From NCBI RefSeq assembly GCF_002221595.1, contig NZ_NHMP01000007.1:1-64000 (forward strand): a DNA stretch of 64,000 bases, in the 5' to 3' direction. This DNA is from Turicimonas muris (GTDB lineage Bacteria > Pseudomonadota > Gammaproteobacteria > Burkholderiales > Burkholderiaceae_F). Made by a program: the position numbers and the translations under genes. The notes below the pieces were generated by a model. The model did not search any database. It was given only the letters and a program-made list of their open reading frames with translations, and was not told the DNA's origin. This document shows, in pieces, positions 54,125-63,795 of the stretch (the first letter of the stretch is position 1; every line of letters begins with the position of its first letter).

Positions 54125-54736
54125 CTAAAATCTATCTGCACAGAAGTTTAAATATTCGCATTGGCAACATTGCCTCTCACTTGCACTGCTCTCAGGTAAT
54201 AGACCTGCAACAAGGGAGGCTTTGATGTACTCTAAGCACTTCTTTACATCTTCTCTTTTCTGCTCATCAATCCTTATGCCAAATACTTTGCCCTTTTTCC
54301 CTAAAACCAAGAAGCCTTGTTGTATAGATTTACAATATTTTTCTTCCAGTGCAAGCGCATAAGCTGAGAGCTGGAGCACATGAGCTCTCCTTATTTCTTC
54401 TTTTTCAGCCAATTTAAACTCGATCGGGCAAATATCTCCCGAGTTGAAGAAAAAGACCCCGTCCACTCTGCCGTGAAACTTAAGAAGTTCACTTTTAACG
54501 TCTACATGGGGTACAAACCTTCCCTCATCAAAGCGAACTGAAGAAAGATTTCGACGTCTCTGCAAAACCGACATCCTCTCATGAAAGCTCAGTCCTTCCT
54601 CAACCCATGGTTTTAGTTCGGGGCTGATGCCATAAACGAGATAGAAAAAAGGTATTCTTGGACAAAAACAATATTGCCGAATTAAAGAAATGGGAATACT
54701 GTCTTCAAAGGAAAAGATATCCGTCGGCTTCAACAT
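54125..54736 (-). CDS. cas4: CRISPR-associated exonuclease Cas4
   Basis: 203 residues of the PD-(D/E)XK family. An N-terminal Cys in RQYCFCPRIPFF and a C-terminal CCQCEYLNFC cluster are the iron-sulfur ligands. The nuclease core is GRVDGVFFF (Asp), PIEFKLAEK (Glu-x-Lys) and QLSAYALALE (Q-x3-Y). Cas4 trims prespacers and checks the PAM during adaptation. Its presence with cas9 defines type II-B. It overlaps cas2 by 32 bp. Confidence 0.93.
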   Translation of the reverse strand: MLKPTDIFSFEDSIPISLIRQYCFCPRIPFFYLVYGISPELKPWVEEGLSFHERMSVLQRRRNLSSVRFDEGRFVPHVDVKSELLKFHGRVDGVFFFNSGDICPIEFKLAEKEEIRRAHVLQLSAYALALEEKYCKSIQQGFLVLGKKGKVFGIRIDEQKREDVKKCLEYIKASLVAGLLPESSASERQCCQCEYLNFCADRF

Positions 54737-54995
54737 ATTGAAAATCTCTATATCCCAAACAGGCCCGTACTTTATTTATATCTAAGTGGCAAGGGAACCA
54801 CAAGCACCTGTCCTCTTCGTCCAATAAAACTTTTCTTGCGAGAACCTCTAAACTTCGAGCCTCTGGCGGGTTAAGACCTCCATAGAAGACTGATTTTTGC
54901 AGTGGTACCAAACCCAACTCTTTTAGAGAATCCGAAAACTTCTTCCTTCTCGTGCTGTCAGAAACGTCATAGCAGACCAAATAATTTACATACAT
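54705..54995 (-). CDS. cas2: CRISPR-associated endoribonuclease-fold protein Cas2
   Basis: 96 residues starting MYVNYLVCYDVSDSTRRKKFSDSL, the usual Cas2 ferredoxin-like beginning with the Asp in YDVSD, followed by LVPLQKSVFYGG. It is the structural partner of Cas1 in spacer integration. Located 7 bp after cas1 and overlapping cas4. Confidence 0.95.
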   Translation of the reverse strand: MYVNYLVCYDVSDSTRRKKFSDSLKELGLVPLQKSVFYGGLNPPEARSLEVLARKVLLDEEDRCLWFPCHLDINKVRACLGYRDFQYVEADGYLFL

Positions 54996-55002
54996 TTCTT
55001 CC

Positions 55003-56010
55003 TCACCACTTGAAAGTTAACCCTTTATATCTTTTCTGACCCACAAACGTTGCGCAAAGCCGGTAAACCTGTCGCTGTAGGACATTTTCTAAGCGGCATT
55101 TTTTCCCTTTGTATAGCACCAATCCAGACATTACCGCGTCAATATTGTCTGAAATTTGCTTCTTTAAATTTTTATCCAAAAGCTGTCGATTCTCATCTTC
55201 ACCTTTTTCTAAACAGGATTTCATTTTTATAATCGTCCGATCCACAACCCAAGCCCTATATTCTTCCATCAGATCGAGAGCTAGCGACGGTTTGCCAGGT
55301 CGATCGACATGCAAAAATCCGGCATACAGCTCCAACCCGGCGTTGGCCAGAGCAGAATGCACATAGCTTTGTAGAATTGCGTAGGCGTAGTTGAGAGCTG
55401 CATTTGTTATCTCTTGTGCTCCTCTGCCCTCTCGATTAGTAAATGTTGAAGGAAGAAGATGAGTATCCCGAAGAGCTTGCCAGTAGTGGACAGAAACTCG
55501 GCCCTCAATACCTAGAAGCCTGTCTCTCCATTCTGTCTCTTTTGTGTTGATAGAACTGATAGCGTTTAGAAGAGGATTAATGTCATCAGCTTTATCCTTC
55601 AGCAATTTACCAGCAGGTAGTCCTTTTTTGCATAAATACTTGCTGAAATAGAGTAATACCGCACGTTGATTCTTGATTTTTGTCTTTATAACTTCTTGTG
55701 CTAGGGAGCAACTGTTTTCTGAATTAATAAAATCGAATTGACTCTTTCGTACTTTGACAACAGCATGTTGGTACGTTCCAGATAGTTCGCTGACCCCTAC
55801 ACCTCTCCAATCAAGAAACACAAGTTTAATTCCCCGAGCCGCACAGGCTAAAACAAGATCAGAAGACAACGCAATGTGTCGCTCCAACCTCACAGTTCTT
55901 AATCGCGAGAGTGGAGCTTCATAAATGACTCGGTTGTCTTCTTTAACTACAAGCAAATTTCCCTTCAGGCCTACAAAGCTTCCTACGGAGGAAATTGTAA
56001 GATGTCTCAT
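55003..56010 (-). CDS. cas1: CRISPR integrase Cas1
   Basis: 335 residues with the Cas1 fold. The N-terminal beta domain is LTISSVGSFVGLKGNLLVVKEDNRVIYEAPLSRLRTV. The helical catalytic part has NAALNYAYAILQSYVHSALANAGLELYAGFLHVDRPGKPSLALDLMEEYRAWVVDR, with the metal-binding His in LHVD and Asp/Glu in DLMEEYR. It integrates spacers with Cas2. The cas9 gene ends 4 bp upstream. Confidence 0.96.
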   Translation of the reverse strand: MRHLTISSVGSFVGLKGNLLVVKEDNRVIYEAPLSRLRTVRLERHIALSSDLVLACAARGIKLVFLDWRGVGVSELSGTYQHAVVKVRKSQFDFINSENSCSLAQEVIKTKIKNQRAVLLYFSKYLCKKGLPAGKLLKDKADDINPLLNAISSINTKETEWRDRLLGIEGRVSVHYWQALRDTHLLPSTFTNREGRGAQEITNAALNYAYAILQSYVHSALANAGLELYAGFLHVDRPGKPSLALDLMEEYRAWVVDRTIIKMKSCLEKGEDENRQLLDKNLKKQISDNIDAVMSGLVLYKGKKCRLENVLQRQVYRLCATFVGQKRYKGLTFKW

Positions 56011-56013
56011 AGC

Positions 56014-59000
56014 TTATGCAGTCACGTAAGAGAACTTAACCGTACTTCCAACTAGCTCAATATTCATCGTAAATTTCTTATTATTCTCCCTAGGTTTTGG
56101 GAAGAACTGTGCCAGTTCTTCGTTCTTATAAATGCCCTCCTCAAAAAAATCTTTTGTCTCACGTATGACTTTACTTGGAAGAGTTAAGGAACTTTTATCT
56201 TTGGCTTTTTGCAGTTCTTTATCCCACAATAGATAAAGATCAAACGGTAGCGTGGCTCTAATGTATCGGCGGGCTTTCGTGCCGGGTGCGTGCTCGACTA
56301 TTACTCCTTCTTTTTCATAAACGGTCTTCCACTCGTCCATTTTTACACACTCGTTAACAGGCTGATACTGGTATTCATAAATTTTTAGATTTTTGGTTGT
56401 TAATCGAGGATGTGGTAGCGGAGAATTAAATAAAATCTTGCCGTCCTTCTTAGAAAAACCATAATAAAGCTGATTTGCATCAATTGATTGGTAAACGTAC
56501 CCATCTCGAAAGTCTTTTCTTCTTATACGCACTGCACCCGATTGACTTGCTAGCATGGGTAAGCTCATAGATCTTTTAACTTTTTTATGTCTTACACTGC
56601 TCTTTTCCGATGTTGTCCATAAAGAAGATAACCTGGCATTTACTTCTTCCAATCCTCCTTCTGGGCAAGCAGTCAGGAAATTACTCAATTCCTCTGATAG
56701 TTCTTGCCATCTCTTATAAGAGGGATAGACAATATTTCCTTTTGCTGAAAATTGTCTTTCTCTGTCTCTCAGCTCCAATTTAAGCAAAAATTCTCTCTTG
56801 AAGTTAGATTGATATTTCGACTTCAATTTAATTTTTTTAGAGGCCGTATCTACCAATTCTGTCAATACCTCTTGCTTCAAAGTAGTGTAATGAAGCTGAT
56901 TCAGAAGACTAAGCTGCCTTGATTCATCGTTAGATAATAAAGCACAACCGGCTTTGCCCATCAACTGGAAAGCTTTAGTTTTGTCAATGCGGTAAGTGCC
57001 TTCGTCTTTACTCTCGTTCCTTTTTTCAAAGAACGGTTCAAGAATCTGTAACAAGAGATGAGGATTCTTACCCTTGACCTGAGTCAGACTCTCTTTTTCA
57101 TTAGAGCCTTTTTTATCGTTATCAAATCCAACAAAAACCTCCTCCTTCTTTTTATAAATATTCAAAAATCTTTCTGCATATATAGTGTCTTTAAAGATAG
57201 CCGAATTATTAATTCGATCTTTTTGAGAAAAAGATTTTGGAGATATCTGAACCACTTGACACGTTTCAGGATATAACTTTTTAAGAAGTTGGGCGGCTCT
57301 CATACTATGTGAATCGGCTAGCAGAGCGTCCCCATGGAGGACACATTCTGCACTCGCATCTCCACATGCGGCTGCATAAACGCACATCGCATCAACGCTG
57401 TGAGAGGAGACGGATTGAATGTCTTCTTTAAACATGGAGTTTTCAAGCTCTCCCAGCTGTGAACGCAACGAGCTCACAGTGACAGCGGGAATCGAAAATG
57501 CATCAAAAGATAACTTGTTGCCGGTCTCTGTTAGCCAATTCTGCAAGCCATTTTCTAAGTAGCTTCTAAGAGTTCGTATAAACCAAGCTTGGGAACCATT
57601 AACTACTGTTTTTCTGCGAGCTCCCAAAACTGAGAGCACCTCTTTTCTGGCATCGCTTCCAGGATTTAGAAATAGAGCGTGGCGTACACAATTCCTTTCC
57701 TCTTGGCTTAACAAATCTAGATATCCGAGTCGTTTGTTTTCGATTAGCTGTTGAACAGTTGATTCTATCTTGCTCTCAATAGTGGAAAAATCAGATGTTC
57801 CGAAAACTGCAGTTAAATAAGCGGAATTGAGTTGTTTAAGGAAGTAGAGATTTTCCTTTTTAGCCGCATTTCCCTGTCTGGATACGAAAATGAGATTAAC
57901 TTCAGAATTAAAAATTGAAGAATAATTTTTGATAGTTTTGCTTCTGGGAATAATATGGTCTACTTCCCCTTCGCTATTTAGAGGCGCACCTGTGTACGCA
58001 CAGATTCCCTTAGCATCATCTTTGATTCTTTCTTCTTTAGAGAGCCATTTCTTTTTCTGAGCCTCTCCGGCTTTTTCGATCTTTTCTTGTTTCTTTTTAA
58101 GTCTTGAATCCGATAACTCTAACCGTTTAAGTTCCAGCAAGGAGGCCGTAAAATTGAATTTATTCTCTTCAACTAAAATCGGTACTACTATCTCGGCGCC
58201 TTGATCTTGAGTGTCCCTCTTGATTTTTTCTATCAGACGTTTACCTACTTCGCGAGCATTTCTCTCTAAAACTCTTCTCATATACCCGTCAAACGGTCTT
58301 ACTGAGTCAGCGGGTAGTGGTCCGCATTGGGCGGCACCATTTTTAAACGTTAATCTCCACGCGTTTTCCAATAAAGCAGCAGTAGTGATTTTGGTAAAGC
58401 CCGATCTTTCTGTCTCGATAATTGTATAAAGTTGTGCTAAAGAGAAGGGATTCGCAAATTTTGTTCTTTGTTCGTCTGACAGTCCCAACTGCTCCCCAAT
58501 AAAAGCCGCAGTCAACGAAACATCCTGCTTCAGCTTCACATATTCTTTTTCTTCTGAATCTAATTTTTCATTACCAAGGGCGGCTTTGGTCAAGGCACTT
58601 TGGTACTCTAAGTTAAAAGCAGAACCTCGATCTTTTCTTAATTGCTCTATGCGAGTACAAATACTTTTTACCGTACTGTTGCCTTTGACCTTTCCGTTCC
58701 AAACGTCAGCAATAAATCTTTTTGCTGTCTCTTCGTCAACTCTTAGGACATTAGCTACAAGACGATCTAAAACTTTTTTCTTCTGTTTTGGATGCAAATC
58801 AGATCTTTCCAGAATAGATTCTTTCTCATTCCACAACCCTTTCTGTGCCTTTGCTACTTCGTAGAAATATCTTCTGGCGAAGTCCAAAAATGGTCCAAAA
58901 TTTTGCTCTTCCAATGTCTTAAACAACAGCAAATTTCTTGTAGCAGCTTCAGAATAAAGTGTAGGGCTCGAAAGTATCTTTCTTATTTCGAAAATATCAT

Positions 59001-60282
59001 TTACCTTGGAGCGGTCTAAAGCTCTTTGAAGAATGTAAGAAAGTCGAAAATCCAAAGAGTCTTGAGTTGTTCTCCTGGATTTTCTATCACGATTCTGCAA
59101 AATAACATCTAAATTGTCTTGCAAATCAGAATCTGCGTTAACCAAACGAGAAGCCCAACTCCTCCATGAGTCGCCGTAGACCTCAGTGAGCTTAGCTGGG
59201 TTAAGGTAAAGAGTGTAGTCAAGAGGAGGTCTGCGATTATTTTGGTCCTCATACGGCGGAATTGTGCTCTTGCAATCTAATTCACACAAGCAGTCAATTA
59301 TGTCATCGGCCTTGGAAAGAGCTCTAATCACGTCTGAAATTCTTGCCTTGTTTTCAGGATCCGGATGAAAGTACTTATAAGCTCTAACCCAGATATCCTT
59401 GAGTTTTTGCTCATTCAAGGGCTGAGAGTTTTCAGTCTCCACAGGCTTAACTTTCTCGATCCAAGGATCGTTAAAATACCAGCGAAGCGCTCTCAGCTGG
59501 AGATTTGATAAATTCCCTATCAAGTTCCAAAACCGGCATATGCCCCCGAAAGCTTCTCCAATTTTTTTCAGCCGAGAATCGCGGCCCATATCGTGAAGAA
59601 TATTATCTAAATACTTTTCTCTGTGCAGATGGCCTAGAGAAGTTAACTCAGAAATTTGTCGAGCTGCCTCAATAATTGTTTTTCTCGCTTCAAGATATCT
59701 TTCTAGACTTTCTTTTGAACTGTAGTCAGGAAAATTATCCTTGACGTATTTTTTAAAGGTTTTTACATCCGGAATTTTTTTATTTGAATTTATTTTATTT
59801 ACTTCGGACAAATCAGCTGTGAGAGAGTTCCACTGAGTTAAAAGTTCAATATCTGAACTAAAGAAATCTTCAAACCCGGGGCACATGGCAAAAACAATCG
59901 GATCTACATCATTCAAGCTATCAAGGTCGATTTCTGTCTCGATTCGTGAATAGCCTCTTCTCTTTAAATATCCTGACAAAGCTTCTGTCAGCTGAGACTT
60001 TTCCTGAGCGCTAAGGACAAAACCTGCTTTCATTAGCTGATGGTCAACAATAAGATTAAGCAGTCTACGAGCCAGAACAAATCTCTTTTTTGATCGGACT
60101 CTGTGCCGCACCGCAGTTCTATGTTTCATAGAGTAGTGAATCTTATCGGAGTTCACAATCGTCATTGCTGTTGCATCGGCAGCAGTAGGGAGAACGCCGT
60201 CGAGATGAGAAAGCATGAAGACGCCGGTATACTTTGCGCCCATATCGATTCCCACAGGGAAAATATACTTAGAAGATTCCAT
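56014..60282 (-). CDS. cas9: Cas9 endonuclease, type II-B
   Basis: 1422 residues, in the long Cas9 class typical of type II-B. RuvC-I VGIDMGAKYTGVFML has Asp13; an Arg-rich bridge helix follows (MKHRTAVRHRVRSKKRFVLARR). RuvC-II is IVVPILVEEN (Glu near 705). The HNH domain has EVDHIIPRSK with Asp775-His776 and Asn in FNSEVNLIFVSRQGNAAK. RuvC-III is SSHSVDAMCVY with His961 and Asp964. All nuclease residues are present, so it should cut both strands. AAGGAG lies seven bases before ATG. Order cas9-cas1-cas2-cas4 and the tracrRNA upstream resemble Francisella II-B. It is expected to use an NGG PAM from the spacer evidence. Confidence 0.98.
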   Translation of the reverse strand: MESSKYIFPVGIDMGAKYTGVFMLSHLDGVLPTAADATAMTIVNSDKIHYSMKHRTAVRHRVRSKKRFVLARRLLNLIVDHQLMKAGFVLSAQEKSQLTEALSGYLKRRGYSRIETEIDLDSLNDVDPIVFAMCPGFEDFFSSDIELLTQWNSLTADLSEVNKINSNKKIPDVKTFKKYVKDNFPDYSSKESLERYLEARKTIIEAARQISELTSLGHLHREKYLDNILHDMGRDSRLKKIGEAFGGICRFWNLIGNLSNLQLRALRWYFNDPWIEKVKPVETENSQPLNEQKLKDIWVRAYKYFHPDPENKARISDVIRALSKADDIIDCLCELDCKSTIPPYEDQNNRRPPLDYTLYLNPAKLTEVYGDSWRSWASRLVNADSDLQDNLDVILQNRDRKSRRTTQDSLDFRLSYILQRALDRSKVNDIFEIRKILSSPTLYSEAATRNLLLFKTLEEQNFGPFLDFARRYFYEVAKAQKGLWNEKESILERSDLHPKQKKKVLDRLVANVLRVDEETAKRFIADVWNGKVKGNSTVKSICTRIEQLRKDRGSAFNLEYQSALTKAALGNEKLDSEEKEYVKLKQDVSLTAAFIGEQLGLSDEQRTKFANPFSLAQLYTIIETERSGFTKITTAALLENAWRLTFKNGAAQCGPLPADSVRPFDGYMRRVLERNAREVGKRLIEKIKRDTQDQGAEIVVPILVEENKFNFTASLLELKRLELSDSRLKKKQEKIEKAGEAQKKKWLSKEERIKDDAKGICAYTGAPLNSEGEVDHIIPRSKTIKNYSSIFNSEVNLIFVSRQGNAAKKENLYFLKQLNSAYLTAVFGTSDFSTIESKIESTVQQLIENKRLGYLDLLSQEERNCVRHALFLNPGSDARKEVLSVLGARRKTVVNGSQAWFIRTLRSYLENGLQNWLTETGNKLSFDAFSIPAVTVSSLRSQLGELENSMFKEDIQSVSSHSVDAMCVYAAACGDASAECVLHGDALLADSHSMRAAQLLKKLYPETCQVVQISPKSFSQKDRINNSAIFKDTIYAERFLNIYKKKEEVFVGFDNDKKGSNEKESLTQVKGKNPHLLLQILEPFFEKRNESKDEGTYRIDKTKAFQLMGKAGCALLSNDESRQLSLLNQLHYTTLKQEVLTELVDTASKKIKLKSKYQSNFKREFLLKLELRDRERQFSAKGNIVYPSYKRWQELSEELSNFLTACPEGGLEEVNARLSSLWTTSEKSSVRHKKVKRSMSLPMLASQSGAVRIRRKDFRDGYVYQSIDANQLYYGFSKKDGKILFNSPLPHPRLTTKNLKIYEYQYQPVNECVKMDEWKTVYEKEGVIVEHAPGTKARRYIRATLPFDLYLLWDKELQKAKDKSSLTLPSKVIRETKDFFEEGIYKNEELAQFFPKPRENNKKFTMNIELVGSTVKFSYVTA

Positions 60283-60603
60283 TTTTTCTCCTTGTTATGA
60301 GTTTTATATAGCGACATCTGTCGGAGAGAAAAAAGAAAAGCTCCCCCCAGGATCAAATCACTACAAATAAATTCTTCTTTTGCTTTACCGATTATCCCCT
60401 ATTTTTAACAGATTGACACTAATTTTCTAAGGGAGACCTCAGTCAAAGGTGAGCAAAACGCAACTAACTGTTTTTCAGGGATTTTCTAAGAAAAAGAAAA
60501 CAAAGAGTCGAGAAAGCTAAGCAAATTTACGGCAGCTAACAGGAGCAAGAGTTGAAATCACAGAAGTGCAAGCACAGGACATGCGAAATGATAATCGGAA
60601 AAT
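60283..60603. other. Region between cas9 and tracrRNA
   Basis: About 320 bases with no supported gene. It holds the cas9 promoter and leader: GATAAT at 60396-60391 (minus) is a possible -10 element but its -35 partner is weak. No second anti-repeat (scaRNA-like) was seen here. Confidence 0.45.
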
Positions 60604-60700
60604 GAAAAACTCCGGATGGTTAACCCAGAGGCCGGAGCCACAACTTAATTTCGTTGATTTCAGCCCGCAAAAAGCGGCTTCTGAAAGATGTAAGTTTGTT
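60604..60700 (-). ncRNA. Predicted tracrRNA
   Basis: On the minus strand, from about 60700: AACAAACTTACATCTTTCAG pairs with the crRNA repeat over 17 bases with one G-U pair. Then come hairpin 1 (AGCCGC, TTTTT, GCGGGCT; 60662-60679), hairpin 2 (CAAC...GTTG; 60641-60656) and a terminator hairpin CTCCGG...CCGGAG (60610-60637) followed by TTTTT. Length about 97 nt. A good promoter lies directly upstream. Confidence 0.85.
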
Positions 60701-60706
60701 ATGTAC

Positions 60707-60735
60707 ATAGTACGGGAAAGTTAAGAATTTTTCAA
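60707..60735 (-). promoter_or_regulatory. Promoter of tracrRNA
   Basis: Minus strand TTGAAA (60735-60730), 17 bases, TACTAT (60712-60707). Transcription would begin near 60700, at the first base of the anti-repeat. Confidence 0.75.
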
Positions 60736-60750
60736 CTCCCCCGCACTAAT

Positions 60751-63522
60751 TTATTTTTGCCCTTCCGTTTTAGTTTTTTTCAAATCACCTGCAAGAACGT
60801 AAGTAATTTGATCAGGCTTAATATACTTCTTCAGGACTGCATTGACCTGAGCAGTAGTTAATGCATTGATCTTGTCTTCCATTTCCTTGTTAAATTTCCA
60901 GTCTCTATTGAGCTCAAGCTTTTTGATCCAGCTGGCAGAAATGACACGATCCTGAGCACGAGCAACGGCTTGGCTCTGTAAAAATCCCTTCTTAGCCTCT
61001 GCAACTTCCTGATCAGTAAAGCCGTCTCTTACGGCTGTCTCAATCACATCTTTTGCGCTGGCTTCAGCCTTCAAAAGATTTTGAGGAGCTACGATAGCTC
61101 TGAAAACAAATGCGCCTTCATTACCTTCAGCCGGAATCTTCACCCCAGAGCCAGCCCCGTAAGATAAGCCCTCTTTTTGACGCAGACGGTCAATGAGTCT
61201 GTTAGACAAACCGGTACCCCCACCTAAGATCCAGTTAGCAATCATCAGGGCTGGAGCATCAGCATCGGTGTCTTTAATTGGAAATACAGCTCTTCCCGCT
61301 AAAACTGCATTTTCTTTTTCAGGAGTATCGATGGTGATTCGAGTGGCTGCAACAGGCTTGAACTCTTTATAAATCTTGCCGAACGCTACTTGACTCTTGT
61401 TGTCAGCAAAAGCTTTCTTAATTGTTTCTTCGGCTTTCTTTGCATCAAAATCGCCGACAATTGCAATCTCTCCGCGAGCTGTTCCGAAGTACTCCTTGGC
61501 AAAGGCCTTGACATCAGCATCGGACAAAGCATTTAATGCTGCAATCTTTTCTGCCAAAGAAGGAGAATGGCGAGGATCTCCTTTCGGATAGGTGTTGAAG
61601 TGCTGAGCCATCGCATCGTCACTTAAAGCATCCGGTTTGTCCTTCATGCTTTCGAACATGACGGTCAGTTTCTTCTTCAGATCTTTAAATTCGTTTTCCG
61701 GATAAACGGAATGCTTCCAGAGATCGGCAACAAAGTTCAAAGAAGCATCCAGATTAGATCTTGTAGTGACGTAATTAGAAATCGAGCCAGTCATCTTTAA
61801 TTTAGACATCTCGTCTTCGATTTCTCCTCTGGAAAGCTTGTCGGTACCATAAGTCAGCATGGCATTAGCTAATGTCATGGCAGTTTCTTTTCCAGAGAGA
61901 TTCTCGAGATTACCGTAGTCAAACTTCAGCATTACCGTGACGGTTTCTCCTCGGTTCTTCTTAGGAAGCAGAGCAACCTTCAGGTCACCCACATTAAATT
62001 TGATAGTTCTCTTGTCTAAATTAGCAAAAGAAGAATCGAATGTTTCTGCTTCTGCTGAGTCTTGCTTAGGTGTGTAATTCACTAAAAGCTGCTCAGCCGT
62101 TGGAGAAGCCGGAATCGTGGCTCTCTTAGGATTATCTTCAGGCAGGAAAACGCCGACAACTCGGTTGTCTCTGACAAAGTATTTAGAAGCTGCATTTTCA
62201 GCTTCCTTAGCAGTCACCTTCTGAATTTGGTCGCGTCCGTAGAAGAAGAGTCTCCAATCACCTAAGGCAATAAACTCAGATAATCCAACGCCAAAAGCTT
62301 CAGGATCAGAGAAGAGAACTTCATACAAGTTTTCAGCTTCAATCTTTGTTCTATCCAGCTCCTTAGAGGAGATCGGAGTTTTTTCTAAAGAAGTTTCAAT
62401 TGTCTCGATTAAAGCTTTTCTAACCGGCTCGATTGGTTCGCCCTTTTTGACGACAGCCATAAAAATTACATAACCAGGCTGTTTAGTCCCCATAACGGAA
62501 CCAAAAACTTTAGTTGCCAAACCGGTTTTAACCAAGTTTTGGTAAAGACGTCCATTAGGATCGTCGCTCAGAATGTCTACTGCAGTTTCGACTGCCGGAG
62601 AATCAGCGTGCAAAGCGCTTGGAATGCGGTAGGCAACCGCAACTAACTGAGATTCCCCTTTTCTTCTGATTTCAAAGGAGCGTTCGCCGTCGGCTGTCGG
62701 CTCAACTGTCCACTCCGGAGGCAGAGTCTCAGCCGGATTCTCAATCTTTCCGAAGTCTTCCGCAATCCAGTTGAGAGTTTTTTGGATATCGAACTTTCCG
62801 CTTACCGTGAGTACGGCATTATCGGGACGATAATAGCGGTGATAGAAGTCTTGAAGGTTTTCGATTCTGACGTTCTCAATATCGCTCTTGTTGCCGATGG
62901 TGCTCTTTCCGTAGTTATGCCAGTCAAAAATCATGGACTGCATACGCTTCATCATGACGCTGGTCGGAGAGTTTTCTCCCATTTCGTATTCATTGCGAAC
63001 AACGCTCATTTCACTGTCTAAATCTTTCTTAGCAATGAAAGAGTTGCGCATGGCATCGGCACTCCAAGCCAAAGCCCATTTCAAATTGTCTTCAGTTGAA
63101 GAGAAAGAAACGTAATAATTAGTACGGTCAAACCAAGTGGAACCGTTCATACGGAATCCGCGGCGAGTGAATTCTTTTGTTGGAGCCGGAAAATTTTTAC
63201 TACCTTTGAAGATGAGATGCTCAAGCAAGTGAGCCATTCCCGTTTCGCCATAATTTTCTTGACGGGAACCAACCAAGTAAGTCATATTGACTGTGGCAGT
63301 AGGCTTGGAAGGATCGGAAAATAAAACTACTCGTAAGCCATTGGCCAAACGATACTCTGTGATACCTTCAACGGTCGGGCCCTGAGTCACTCCGGCAGGA
63401 AGGACTATGGAAGGTTTAACGACTTCTGCTCTAACTTCCGGAATCATTTTTGTTTCGTTATTCATCGAAATCAGCGAGGCACCGACACAAGCGGCCACAG
63501 CTAATTTTTTTATTGTTTTCAT
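60751..63522 (-). CDS. M16-family zinc metallopeptidase (pitrilysin type), fused two-domain form
   Basis: 923 residues with an N-terminal Sec-type signal (MKTIKKLAVAACVGASLISM), so probably periplasmic. The N-terminal M16 domain has the inverted zinc motif H-x-x-E-H in GMAHLLEHLIFKGS and the distal Glu in NEYEMGENSP. The C-terminal domain is M16C-like without a zinc motif and has the KEGLSYGAGSG region. Two-domain proteins of this kind clear peptides in the envelope. No Shine-Dalgarno is visible before the ATG. Its stop lies 16 bp from the tracrRNA promoter; it is not part of the CRISPR system. Confidence 0.9.
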   Translation of the reverse strand: MKTIKKLAVAACVGASLISMNNETKMIPEVRAEVVKPSIVLPAGVTQGPTVEGITEYRLANGLRVVLFSDPSKPTATVNMTYLVGSRQENYGETGMAHLLEHLIFKGSKNFPAPTKEFTRRGFRMNGSTWFDRTNYYVSFSSTEDNLKWALAWSADAMRNSFIAKKDLDSEMSVVRNEYEMGENSPTSVMMKRMQSMIFDWHNYGKSTIGNKSDIENVRIENLQDFYHRYYRPDNAVLTVSGKFDIQKTLNWIAEDFGKIENPAETLPPEWTVEPTADGERSFEIRRKGESQLVAVAYRIPSALHADSPAVETAVDILSDDPNGRLYQNLVKTGLATKVFGSVMGTKQPGYVIFMAVVKKGEPIEPVRKALIETIETSLEKTPISSKELDRTKIEAENLYEVLFSDPEAFGVGLSEFIALGDWRLFFYGRDQIQKVTAKEAENAASKYFVRDNRVVGVFLPEDNPKRATIPASPTAEQLLVNYTPKQDSAEAETFDSSFANLDKRTIKFNVGDLKVALLPKKNRGETVTVMLKFDYGNLENLSGKETAMTLANAMLTYGTDKLSRGEIEDEMSKLKMTGSISNYVTTRSNLDASLNFVADLWKHSVYPENEFKDLKKKLTVMFESMKDKPDALSDDAMAQHFNTYPKGDPRHSPSLAEKIAALNALSDADVKAFAKEYFGTARGEIAIVGDFDAKKAEETIKKAFADNKSQVAFGKIYKEFKPVAATRITIDTPEKENAVLAGRAVFPIKDTDADAPALMIANWILGGGTGLSNRLIDRLRQKEGLSYGAGSGVKIPAEGNEGAFVFRAIVAPQNLLKAEASAKDVIETAVRDGFTDQEVAEAKKGFLQSQAVARAQDRVISASWIKKLELNRDWKFNKEMEDKINALTTAQVNAVLKKYIKPDQITYVLAGDLKKTKTEGQK

Positions 63523-63795
63523 CGCGCTATAATACTCTAATTAAAGATACGATAAGGATATCCCTTTATCCTTAACAAACCCTAAGATTTTCAATTCATT
63601 TAAATCTTTTTTGTATTATTTGGTTACTCTCATCAAACCCATTGAGCTCCAAAGGATATAAAGAGATTTTGATTGTTTTTTATGGTGTTGTCTAATATTT
63701 TCTTAAGATTTTAAGAGAGGTATTTACGACAATTTAACAAATAATTGCTTTTTTTGTAAAATCTAGCTAAATCAACGTCTGTAGGAGCTAAACAC

